A stretch of DNA of 64,000 bases from Actinomadura cremea. Its GTDB lineage: Bacteria; Actinomycetota; Actinomycetes; Streptosporangiales; Streptosporangiaceae. The stretch spans positions 664,335-728,334 of the forward strand of contig NZ_BMRF01000002.1 of assembly GCF_014648495.1 (NCBI RefSeq), written 5' to 3'. This document shows positions 1-6,930 of the stretch, in pieces. The position numbers and the translations under genes are program-made. Position 1 is the stretch's first letter; the number at the start of each line of letters is the position of its first letter. The notes below the pieces were generated by a model. That model was not told where the DNA came from. It saw only the letters and a program-made list of their open reading frames with translations, and ran no database searches.

Positions 1-972
1 GCGGGCCGCGTCCGGGGCGAGGGCCGCGCTCAGCCCCGGGGCGAGCCGGGCGTGCTCGGCGGGACGGAACGGGTCGGGGAAGCGGCGCGCGAGCAGCGGA
101 ACCGCGTCGCGCGCGGGTCGCCGCGCCGCCCGCAGCGCCGTCCGTCCCCGCGCGGGCAGGTAATAGGGGCGGGCGTACTCGCCGTGGTAGCCGAGCAGGA
201 CGGGCACGTCCGGCGGGTCGTCGGCCAGGTGCGCCATGCCCGCCCAGTTCGTGACGGGCAGCAGCCCGCTCGTGGGCCGCGCGATCCGGTCCGCGCCCGC
301 GTCGAGCGCCGCCGCCGGCACCGCGCGGACCGCGTGCGGCAGCCCGAACGCGCGGGCGATCCCGGTCGCGACCTCCCGGTCGAACGACCCGGGCACCCCG
401 GAGATCAGCAGGCGCGGCCGGTGCCCGCCCGCCAGCAGCGCGGCGAGCAGCAGCCGCGCGTCCAGGCCGCCCGACATCGACAGCGCGCACCCGTCCCCGG
501 CCGCCCGCGACACCGCGCCGCACAGCGCGTCCACGGCCGTGTCCGGCGAGGGTTCCGGCGCGGGCGGCGGCGCCGCGACGGCCACGCGGTGCCCCTCCCG
601 CGTCAGCGTGACGACCGCGCCCGGCGGAACCGTTCGCAGCCCCGCGTCCAGGGAGGCGTCGCCCAGGAGGTGACCGAACAGCAGGTAGTCGGCGACCGCC
701 TCGACGTTCCAGCGCAGGCCCCGCCCGGCCGCCCGCAGGGCGTCGTCGACGCACGGGCCGTGCGCGAGGGTGCCGCCCGTGTCGTACACGTGGACGACGG
801 CGCCGGACCGTCCGGAGACCAGCGTCACCCGGTCGTCCTCCTCCACCGCGACCACGAACTGCCCCGCCGCGCCGGTCAGCGACTCCGCGTGCCCCGCGCG
901 GACGAGCGCGGCGATCCGCTCCGCGGGGACCGCGCACCACCCGTGCACCGTCACCTGCGCCGTCCTGGTCAC
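1..972 (-). CDS. Asparagine-synthase-like ATP-dependent amide-forming enzyme of a RiPP locus (3' part cut by window edge)
   Basis: The visible 324 residues begin at a GTG (970-972) that overlaps the stop of the radical SAM gene by four bases, so translation is coupled. Residues 1-125 resemble the glutaminase-like domain of lasso-peptide cyclases, without an N-terminal catalytic Cys. Residues 167-172 (SGGLDA) are the ATP-pyrophosphatase P-loop of the asparagine synthase family, which adenylates a carboxylate to make an amide. The usual final Ser of SGGLDS is Ala here. The C-terminus lies outside the window. By position it should act on the precursor at 2948-3142, making an amide or macrolactam. 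That role is inferred; the family assignment is firm. Confidence 0.8.
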   Translation of the reverse strand, partial: MTRTAQVTVHGWCAVPAERIAALVRAGHAESLTGAAGQFVVAVEEDDRVTLVSGRSGAVVHVYDTGGTLAHGPCVDDALRAAGRGLRWNVEAVADYLLFGHLLGDASLDAGLRTVPPGAVVTLTREGHRVAVAAPPPAPEPSPDTAVDALCGAVSRAAGDGCALSMSGGLDARLLLAALLAGGHRPRLLISGVPGSFDREVATGIARAFGLPHAVRAVPAAALDAGADRIARPTSGLLPVTNWAGMAHLADDPPDVPVLLGYHGEYARPYYLPARGRTALRAARRPARDAVPLLARRFPDPFRPAEHARLAPGLSAALAPDAAR

Positions 973-2063
973 GCGGGCTCGAGTCCGTCCAGCACCACAT
1001 CGGCGACCGCCTTGACGGCGAGCGCGCAGAACGCGGTGTCCGTGCAGGTGAACGAGCCGTTCTCGGCCCACTTGTTCGCGGGCGCGCCGCCCCCGCACAG
1101 CGCGAAGTACTCGCAGCCGCGCGCGCAGTTGCGGCGCCCCCGCTCCACCTCGGCCGCCAGCCGCGCGAAGCCCGGCCGGACGCGGTCCAGCGCGAAGCCG
1201 TCCTCCAGCACGTTGCCGAGCAGAAAGTCGCCGTGCTCGCGGCTCGTCCAGCCCAGCAGCTCCGGGGAGAACGACGCGACGTCGCCGCCCGCGCCGACCG
1301 TCAGGATCGCGTACGGCTCGCACTGCGTGTTCCCGACCGGCAGCTCGTTCAGCAGCACGTGCTCCCGCATGGTCGCCAGCTCCCGCACCCGCACGCCCGT
1401 CCCGTCCGACCAGGCCGCCACCGCCCGCAGGAAGTCGCGGTACCCGGCCCGGAACCCGGCCGAACCGTGCAGCGTGGACACGTTCCCGCCCTCGGTCTCC
1501 TCGGGGTTCAGCCCGACCGACCGGGGCCGCACCCCCGCCATGAACTCCAGGTACTCCTCCCGATGGGCGAGCGTGACGGGCGTGATCACCGAGATGACGT
1601 CGAACGGGATCCCGGCCCCGGCGAGCCGCGCGACGCCCTTCATCGCCCGCGCGTGCGTGCCCCCGCCCGCCCGCGTGCGCCGGTACGCGTCGTGGACGAT
1701 CGCGGGCCCGTCCAGGCTCACCCCGACCCGGACGCCCTCGCGTGCGAGGAACCGGCACCACGCGTCGTCGACCAGCAGCGCGTTCGTCTGCAACGAGAAC
1801 CGCAGCTCGGTGTCGAGTGTCGACCTCAGGATCTCCGCGGCCTCCGCGTAGAGGGCGCGCGGCGCGGTGAGCGGCTCGCCCGCGTGCCAGCGCACCTCCA
1901 GCTCGTCGCCGAGCCGCCCCGACGCCGCCAGCGCGCGTGCCGTCGCCGCCACGACCTCCGGCGTCATCAGCGTCCGCGTCGACCGGTCCGGCAGGTAGCA
2001 GTACGCGCAGTCGATGTTGCAGAACCCGGTGGCCTGGAGGACGAGCTGCCGGACCGTGCTCAT
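969..2063 (-). CDS. Radical SAM/SPASM peptide maturase, probable cyclophane-forming enzyme
   Basis: The 364-residue protein has the radical SAM cluster motif CxxxCxxC at C15, C19 and C22 and a C-terminal SPASM-type cysteine set (C313, C317, C323, C340, C346), which binds auxiliary iron-sulfur clusters in peptide-modifying members. It starts four bases inside the oxygenase gene (ATGA overlap) and ends four bases inside the asparagine-synthase-like gene. Enzymes of this class generate a substrate radical on a RiPP precursor and make carbon-carbon or carbon-heteroatom crosslinks. The neighbouring 64-residue ORF ends with two W-x-S/D triplets, which suits three-residue cyclophane chemistry. The family is clear; the exact bond is inferred. 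An anaerobic sulfatase-maturase role is the alternative, but no sulfatase is nearby. Confidence 0.9.
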   Translation of the reverse strand: MSTVRQLVLQATGFCNIDCAYCYLPDRSTRTLMTPEVVAATARALAASGRLGDELEVRWHAGEPLTAPRALYAEAAEILRSTLDTELRFSLQTNALLVDDAWCRFLAREGVRVGVSLDGPAIVHDAYRRTRAGGGTHARAMKGVARLAGAGIPFDVISVITPVTLAHREEYLEFMAGVRPRSVGLNPEETEGGNVSTLHGSAGFRAGYRDFLRAVAAWSDGTGVRVRELATMREHVLLNELPVGNTQCEPYAILTVGAGGDVASFSPELLGWTSREHGDFLLGNVLEDGFALDRVRPGFARLAAEVERGRRNCARGCEYFALCGGGAPANKWAENGSFTCTDTAFCALAVKAVADVVLDGLEPA

Positions 2064-2881
2064 CGGACGGCCCCCGAGAGATCATTCGACATCAGCAGCG
2101 ACACGTCCGGCATGCCGCGCTCGTTCGTCGCGCCGTCGTGCAGGACGTCCTGGGTGTTGAGCAGGTACGCCTGCCCGGGACGCAGCATCACGCGCAGCAC
2201 CGGGTAGTCGGGATAGGCGTCGAAGAAGGCGTCCTTCAGCGCGCGCGCCGTCTGCGGGACCTCGCGTCCGGACTTCTCGACCATCGCCATGAGGTCGGTC
2301 ACCCGCAGGTTCACGAACTGGAGATACCGCTCGGCGAAGCCGATGTTGACGGACGCCAGCAGGAACGACCGGTCCCGTTCGTCCAGCGGGAGGTCCTGCT
2401 GGTTGTCGATGTGCAGGCCCATGTAGACCCCCTCGTCGTAGTTGAACGCGGTCGACGGCCGTCCGGGCGCGTGCACGACCGCGTCGGCCGTCCGCACCCG
2501 CCGGCAGGCGAACCCGGTGCGGCGCGTCAGCGCGTCGAGGACGCGGTCGCGCGCCGTCCGGACGGCCGCCGCGAGCGCGTCCCGTCCGTCCCCGGCCAGC
2601 AGCGGCAGCACCTCCTCCCGGCACGCGGCCAGCGTCGCGGCGCCGACGTCGAACACCGTGAGCAGCTCGTGCGGCGCCGGGCGCGCGGACCCCGGCGGGG
2701 GCCGGAGCGTCGCGGTCTCGTCCGGACGCAGGGGGCGCCGGCCGGTCCGCGCCGTCCGCGCGGAACCCGCGGCGGGCGCGCCGGGGGCGTCCGGCAGGCG
2801 GCGGACTCCAGGGCCGATCGCGAGATCGGCGGGGACGAACAGATCGGATTCGACGTTCAGGGTGAGGCCGGGAAGAAGCAT
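2060..2881 (-). CDS. 2OG-Fe(II) oxygenase-like peptide-tailoring protein
   Basis: This 273-residue protein has a Pro/Arg/Ala-rich N-terminal third and a C-terminal double-stranded beta-helix-like part. The Fe(II) triad can be read as H157-x-D159 (GLHID) and H248 (VLHDG), with R255 as a candidate 2-oxoglutarate ligand. The spacing of about 90 residues fits the family. It lies between the precursor gene and the radical SAM gene and overlaps the latter by four bases. The likely job is hydroxylation of the modified peptide, possibly on Asp, Asn or the crosslinked residue. The ATG at 2879-2881 has no strong Shine-Dalgarno sequence. Fold and metal ligands are pattern-based, so a non-catalytic homologue is possible. 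Confidence 0.7.
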   Translation of the reverse strand: MLLPGLTLNVESDLFVPADLAIGPGVRRLPDAPGAPAAGSARTARTGRRPLRPDETATLRPPPGSARPAPHELLTVFDVGAATLAACREEVLPLLAGDGRDALAAAVRTARDRVLDALTRRTGFACRRVRTADAVVHAPGRPSTAFNYDEGVYMGLHIDNQQDLPLDERDRSFLLASVNIGFAERYLQFVNLRVTDLMAMVEKSGREVPQTARALKDAFFDAYPDYPVLRVMLRPGQAYLLNTQDVLHDGATNERGMPDVSLLMSNDLSGAVR

Positions 2882-2908
2882 GGACGACCACCGCTCTCGA
2901 TCGGTGCG

Positions 2909-2941
2909 GGGACGCCGCGGCCGCGCGGACCGCGGCGTCCC
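2909..2941 (-). terminator. Perfect 12-bp GC hairpin between precursor and maturation genes (attenuator-like)
   Basis: Arms GGGACGCCGCGG (2909-2920) and CCGCGGCGTCCC (2930-2941) pair perfectly around a 9-base loop. It begins seven bases after the precursor stop codon and has no T-run, so partial termination or mRNA stabilisation is more likely than full termination. In RiPP operons such a stem often lets the precursor message outnumber the enzyme messages. Confidence 0.65.
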
Positions 2942-2947
2942 GGCGGG

Positions 2948-3142
2948 TCAGTCGCTCCAGCTGTTCCACGGGCTGCTGCAGGAGCCGCGCCCGGTCGCGG
3001 GGGCGGCCGCCCGGACGCGCCGGACGCGGTCCGCCACCGGCCGGGCCTCGCCCGTCTCGCCGGACACCGTCAGCGGGGGCGCGCCCGCCGCCGAGACGGC
3101 GAGCAGCCGCGCCGCCAGGTCGTTCTGCCGCTGGTCGTTCAT
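2948..3142 (-). CDS. Candidate RiPP precursor peptide, 64 residues, core ending WNSWSD
   Basis: The ATG (3140-3142) is preceded by a good ribosome site, GGGAGG six bases upstream. The peptide has a charged N-terminal leader of about 50 residues with many Arg, Ala and Val, and a sharply different C-terminus GRGSCSSPWNSWSD (51-64). It holds W59-N-S and W62-S-D, two adjacent aromatic-x-polar triplets like those crosslinked by cyclophane-forming radical SAM enzymes, and one Cys (C55). It is the first gene of a four-gene operon with oxygenase, radical SAM and asparagine-synthase-like genes. No similarity to a named precursor is claimed. Small size makes a false call possible, but position, ribosome site and composition agree. 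Confidence 0.75.
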   Translation of the reverse strand: MNDQRQNDLAARLLAVSAAGAPPLTVSGETGEARPVADRVRRVRAAAPATGRGSCSSPWNSWSD

Positions 3143-3215
3143 CGGGTCCTCCCGGATGCCGTGATCGTGACGACACCCAGGAGACCGGCCGGCGGGCTTA
3201 CGCCGAAAGGACGAA

Positions 3216-3237
3216 ACCGCTTCCGGACCGCTTCCGG
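3216..3237. promoter_or_regulatory. Tandem 11-bp direct repeat upstream of the RiPP operon
   Basis: ACCGCTTCCGG occurs twice with no gap (3216-3226 and 3227-3237), 74-95 bases upstream of the precursor start and just past the P450 stop. An 11-bp period places both copies on one face of the helix, as expected for paired regulator sites. No matching regulator gene is adjacent. Confidence 0.45.
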
Positions 3238-3286
3238 TGGTCGCCCAAGGCGAAGCGGCGGGCCGGCCTCGTCGTCCGCCGCCGCG

Positions 3287-4468
3287 TCAGCGGCGCCGCG
3301 TCACCCGGGACGGCAGCGACGCGAACCCCCGGTCGTTGGACGAGCGGACGCGCTTCGCGTTCCCCTCGTCGATCTCGAAGTCCGCCACGAGCCCGGTGAT
3401 CTCCTCGAGGGCGATCCGGGCCTCCAGCCGTCCGAGGTTCGCCCCCAGGCAGTGGTGGCGGCCGTTGCCGAACGCCAGCGACGCGCCCGTGTCGCGGTCG
3501 AGGTCGAACCGGTCCGGGTCGTCGAACACCCGCTCGTCCCGGTTCGCGCTGCCCGCGAGCAGCAGGATCCGCGCGTCCGCCGGGATCGTCGTGCCGTGCA
3601 GCTCGACGTCCTCGGTCGTCGTCCGCGCGATCGTCTGCGCCGGCGGGTCCCAGCGCAGCGTCTCCTCGATCCAGTCGGTGATCCGCCCGCCGAACGCCGC
3701 GGCCCGCGCCTCCGGGTGCCGCCACGCCGCGTTCCACGCGTTGCCGAGCAGCAGCATCGTCGTCTCGATGCCCGCCCCCACCAGCAGGATCAGCACCCCG
3801 ACGATCTCCTCGGGGGTCAGCCGGTCGTTCCCGTCGGCCGCGTCGAGCAGCCCCGACAGCAGGTCGTCCTCCCGCTGCCGCCCCCGCGCGATCGTCAGCT
3901 CGGTGTAGTACCCGACCAGCGCGCCGATCGCCTGCAGCGCCTCCGGCGGCAGGTCGTCGCCCTCCTCGTCCCGGTACATGATCGCCATGCCGAGGTCCCG
4001 GACCATCCCGCGGTCGGCCTCCGGCACCCCGACCAGCTCGGAGATCACGTCCGTGGGGAACCGCGCCGCGAAGTCGGTCATCATGTCGAACGCGCCGCCC
4101 TCGACGTGCGGCCGCATGCACTCCCGGGCGATCTCCCGGATGCGCGGCTCCAGCTCCTGGACGCGCCGGGCCGTGAACGCCCGCGACACCAGCCCGCGCA
4201 TCCGGGTGTGGCGCGGCGGGTCCATCGCGACGAACGAGAAGAACTTCTCCGCCTCCGGCCCCCAGAAAGCGGGTTCCAGTCGAAGGCCGTTAACACTCGA
4301 GAAACGATTCGCGTCCTTCAGCGCCGCAATGACGTCCGCATGCCGGGACACGGCCCAGAAATCGTCCTTGTCATTCCGGTATACCGGCGACTCTTCGCGC
4401 AACCGCGCGTACACCGGGTAAGGATCGTCCTGGATCGCGAAGTCGAACGGACTGTAGAAGGTGTCCAC
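3287..4468 (-). CDS. Cytochrome P450
   Basis: A soluble 393-residue class I type P450. The I-helix oxygen-binding motif is GAGIETT (231-237), the ExxR pair is E269/R272, and the heme-thiolate loop FGNGRHHCLG places the ligand at C340. The GTG start (4466-4468) is chosen because GGGAG lies eight bases upstream and the protein then begins at the normal family position; the frame stays open far upstream without P450 similarity. No ferredoxin gene is adjacent. It shares a strand with the RiPP operon but is separated by 144 bases holding the tandem repeat, so a role there is unproven. It is divergent from the methyltransferase. Confidence 0.93.
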   Translation of the reverse strand: MDTFYSPFDFAIQDDPYPVYARLREESPVYRNDKDDFWAVSRHADVIAALKDANRFSSVNGLRLEPAFWGPEAEKFFSFVAMDPPRHTRMRGLVSRAFTARRVQELEPRIREIARECMRPHVEGGAFDMMTDFAARFPTDVISELVGVPEADRGMVRDLGMAIMYRDEEGDDLPPEALQAIGALVGYYTELTIARGRQREDDLLSGLLDAADGNDRLTPEEIVGVLILLVGAGIETTMLLLGNAWNAAWRHPEARAAAFGGRITDWIEETLRWDPPAQTIARTTTEDVELHGTTIPADARILLLAGSANRDERVFDDPDRFDLDRDTGASLAFGNGRHHCLGANLGRLEARIALEEITGLVADFEIDEGNAKRVRSSNDRGFASLPSRVTRRR

Positions 4469-4578
4469 GGCGATGTCTCCCGGCTCGTCGGCGCCCTGAG
4501 GGAACGATCTTGCCTGGTCGAGGGCACGCCTGCCACCATTTCGCGGCAACTCCGTCCCGGTCGTGCGGTCGTGCACAA

Positions 4579-4584
4579 TAAAGT
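4579..4584 (+). promoter_or_regulatory. TAAAGT -10 element of the methyltransferase gene
   Basis: TAAAGT at 4579-4584 sits 10 bases before an ATG at 4595 and 25 before the better start at 4610. The same hexamer precedes other genes here (16581, 21957). It lies in the 141-bp divergent gap with the P450 gene. Confidence 0.45.
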
Positions 4585-4609
4585 GGTCCAGAACATGCGG
4601 GAGGCGCCC

Positions 4610-5419
4610 ATGGAACCGGTTCCGCCGGGGATCGATCCGACGAAGGCTCACCCTTCGCGCCGGTACAACTACTGGCTGGGCGGCAAGGACAATTTCGCGG
4701 TCGACCGGGAATCGGCCGACACGGTCGCCTCCGGATTCCCCACCGTCGCCCTCGCGGCCCGCGAGAACCGGAAGTTCATGGCCCGCGCCGTCCGGTACCT
4801 CGCCCGCGACGCCGGCATCTCGCAGTTCCTCGACATCGGCACCGGCCTGCCCTCGGCGGGCAACGTCCACGAGGTCGCCCAGTCCATCGACCCCGCGGCC
4901 CGCATCGTCTACGTCGACCACGACCCCGTCGTCCTCGTCCACGCCCGTGCCCTGCTCACCAGTTCCCCCGAGGGCCGCACCGCCTACATCGACGCCGACC
5001 TGCGCGACCCCGAGAAGATCCTCGCCGCGCCCGAACTCGCCGCGACCCTCGACCCGTCCCGCCCGGTCGCGCTGATGCTCGTCGCGATCATGCACTTCAT
5101 CGCCGACGACGAGGACCCGTACGGCATCGTCGCCCGCCTCCTCGAGGCGCTCCCGTCCGGCAGCCACGTCGTCATCACGCACGCCACCGGCGACCACCTC
5201 ACCCCCGGGCAGTACGCCGACGCCATGGAGACGAACCACCGCAGCGGCGTCCCGTTCCACCTCCGCACCCGCGCCGAGTTCGCCCGCTTCTTCGACGGCC
5301 TCGACCTCGTCGACCCCGGCGTCACGAACGTCGTCGACTGGCGCCCCGACCTCCCGCCGCACCACCGTCCCAGCGTGGAGGACGTCTCGATGTACTGCGG
5401 CGTCGCCCGCACCGCCTGA
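4610..5419 (+). CDS. SAM-dependent methyltransferase, Methyltransf_19 (DUF574) family
   Basis: A 269-residue protein typical of the actinomycete-expanded DUF574 family. The N-terminal signature RRYNYWLGGKDNF (18-30) and the SAM-binding loop DIGTGLP (75-81) are both present. Substrates of this family are mostly unknown; many copies sit beside regulators or secondary-metabolism genes. The ATG at 4610 has GGGAGG at -6. An in-frame ATG at 4595 would add five residues and lies close to a -10 element, so a short-leader start is possible. It is divergent from the P450 gene. Confidence 0.92.
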   Translation: MEPVPPGIDPTKAHPSRRYNYWLGGKDNFAVDRESADTVASGFPTVALAARENRKFMARAVRYLARDAGISQFLDIGTGLPSAGNVHEVAQSIDPAARIVYVDHDPVVLVHARALLTSSPEGRTAYIDADLRDPEKILAAPELAATLDPSRPVALMLVAIMHFIADDEDPYGIVARLLEALPSGSHVVITHATGDHLTPGQYADAMETNHRSGVPFHLRTRAEFARFFDGLDLVDPGVTNVVDWRPDLPPHHRPSVEDVSMYCGVARTA

Positions 5420-5465
5420 TTCGTTCCCCCGTACTCCGGGCATGGTCCCTCGTGCGGGGTGAACG

Positions 5466-6722
5466 ATGCTGCGCCGATTGGCCGAACGGACGCCGCCGCA
5501 GCGAGACCGATGGGTCGATCTGGTCCGCGCGGTCGCGATCGTCCTCGTGGTCATCGGCCATTGGCTCGCCGTCGTGGTCACCTACGACGGCGAGCTCGGC
5601 GGTGCGCACGTCCTCACGGCCCTGCCCTGGACCCGGTGGCTCTCCTGGCCGTTCCAGGTCATGCCCGTCTTCTTCCTCGCCGGCGGTTTCGCGAACGCCG
5701 CCTCCCTGAAACCCGGCCGGCGCGAATGGCTGCTCGGCCGCGCCGACCGCCTCCTGCGCCCGACGACGCTGTTCCTCGTCGTGATCGGCGCGTCGGCGAT
5801 CCTGGCCCGTGCCCTCGGCGCCCGACCCGAGCTGATCGGGACGGCCGTGTGGCTGGCCACGGTCCCGCTCTGGTTCCTGGCCGCCTACCTGCCGATGATC
5901 GCGCTCACCCCGCTGATGCACGCCTTGCACCGCCGCTGGGGCCTCGCGGTGCCGGCCGTCCTGGCCATCCTGGTGGCCGTCGGCGACGCCGCCCGCCTGT
6001 GGGCGGACGTCCCCCACGGCGGCACGGCCAACTACCTGCTGATGTGGCTCGCCGTCCATCAACTCGGGTTCGCTTGGCGGGACGGCCGACTTCCCGCTCG
6101 GGCGGCGCCGTTTCTGATCGCCGCAGGGCTGGGCGGCCTGGTCCTGCTCACGACGATCGGCCCGTACCCGGTCAGCATGGTCGCCGAGCCCGGCGCACAC
6201 GTGCAGAACACCGCCCCGCCCACCCTGGCGCTCCTCGCCCTGGCGGTCGCCCAGACGGGCCTGGTGCTGCTCCTGCACGACCGGGGGAACCGCTGGCTGC
6301 GACGGACCCGCCCCTGGACGGCCGTCGTGGCGATCGGCACCGTGATCCTGACCCTGTTCCTGTGGCACATGACGGCCGTCGTGATAGCCGCCGCCGTCCT
6401 GTACGCGACCGGCGCCTTCCCGCAGCCCCCGATCGGGGCGTCCGAGTGGTACGCGCTCCGGATCCCCTGGCTCGCGTGCCTGGCGGCCGTCCTCGCCGTC
6501 CTCCTCGCCCTCTTCGCCCGCGCGGAGCGCCCCACCCGTCCCGCCCGGCGGAAGACGTGCACGGCCCTCACGATCGTCGGCCTGGCATGCGCGCAAGCGG
6601 CCCTGATCGGCATCGCACTGGCAGGCCCGACCTATCACACTCCGGCCGCCCTGCCTGCATGGACGCTGGTGGCGTACCTGACCGGCGCCGCCACCGTCCA
6701 CCTCCAGCGCCGACGCACCTGA
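5466..6722 (+). CDS. Membrane acyltransferase, acyltransferase 3 family
   Basis: A 418-residue integral membrane protein with about ten hydrophobic segments. The N-terminal family signature is visible: D18-x-x-R21 and a following H32 in a GHW motif, the conserved Asp, Arg and His of acyltransferase-3 proteins, which transfer acyl groups from the cytosol to sugars or peptides at the membrane. A second conserved stretch, PVFFLAGG, lies near residue 78. The C-terminus is basic. It starts 46 bases after the methyltransferase stop and could be read through from it. The substrate cannot be told from sequence. Confidence 0.85.
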   Translation: MLRRLAERTPPQRDRWVDLVRAVAIVLVVIGHWLAVVVTYDGELGGAHVLTALPWTRWLSWPFQVMPVFFLAGGFANAASLKPGRREWLLGRADRLLRPTTLFLVVIGASAILARALGARPELIGTAVWLATVPLWFLAAYLPMIALTPLMHALHRRWGLAVPAVLAILVAVGDAARLWADVPHGGTANYLLMWLAVHQLGFAWRDGRLPARAAPFLIAAGLGGLVLLTTIGPYPVSMVAEPGAHVQNTAPPTLALLALAVAQTGLVLLLHDRGNRWLRRTRPWTAVVAIGTVILTLFLWHMTAVVIAAAVLYATGAFPQPPIGASEWYALRIPWLACLAAVLAVLLALFARAERPTRPARRKTCTALTIVGLACAQAALIGIALAGPTYHTPAALPAWTLVAYLTGAATVHLQRRRT

Positions 6723-6790
6723 CCGCTTCCGATCATGTTCGTCCGCCGTACCGTCCCGGCTTCGCGGTGCCGTGCCGCATCCCCATCTCG

Positions 6791-6812
6791 GTACTCTAAG
6801 TACTCGATACTT
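6791..6812. promoter_or_regulatory. Overlapping palindromes upstream of the MMPL gene
   Basis: GTACT-3nt-AGTAC (6791-6803) overlaps AAGTA-5nt-TACTT (6798-6812) in an unusually AT-rich patch about 120 bases before the MMPL start. This looks like a regulator operator overlaying a promoter. A 23-codon ORF (6818-6889) follows directly but has no recognisable product. Confidence 0.4.
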
Positions 6813-6930
6813 TGGGTATGCAACGTTTCGTTGATGACCCGGAGGCCGTCGCGGCCGACGTCATCCGGCGGGTGTCTCCGCCGTCCTGACCGCACTGCCC
6901 CCCCACCCCGGACGACTGAGAGGACCCCTG

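Noticed and set aside
1-972. Lasso peptide cluster
   Set aside because: The asparagine-synthase-like gene suggested it, but there is no B1/B2 leader-binding or protease gene in view and the precursor lacks a lasso-type core with Gly/Ala/Ser/Cys at position 1 and Asp/Glu at 7-9.
52-1851. 599-codon open frame on the plus strand opposite the RiPP enzymes
   Set aside because: Low-complexity translation; the minus strand carries the radical SAM and asparagine-synthase motifs.
3287-4468. P450 as a member of the RiPP operon
   Set aside because: Same strand, but it lies upstream with its own GTG start, a 144-bp gap and a probable promoter repeat in between. A link remains possible but is unsupported.
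6818-6889. 23-codon ORF after the palindromes upstream of the MMPL gene
   Set aside because: No ribosome site and no recognisable sequence. It could be a remnant or chance frame.
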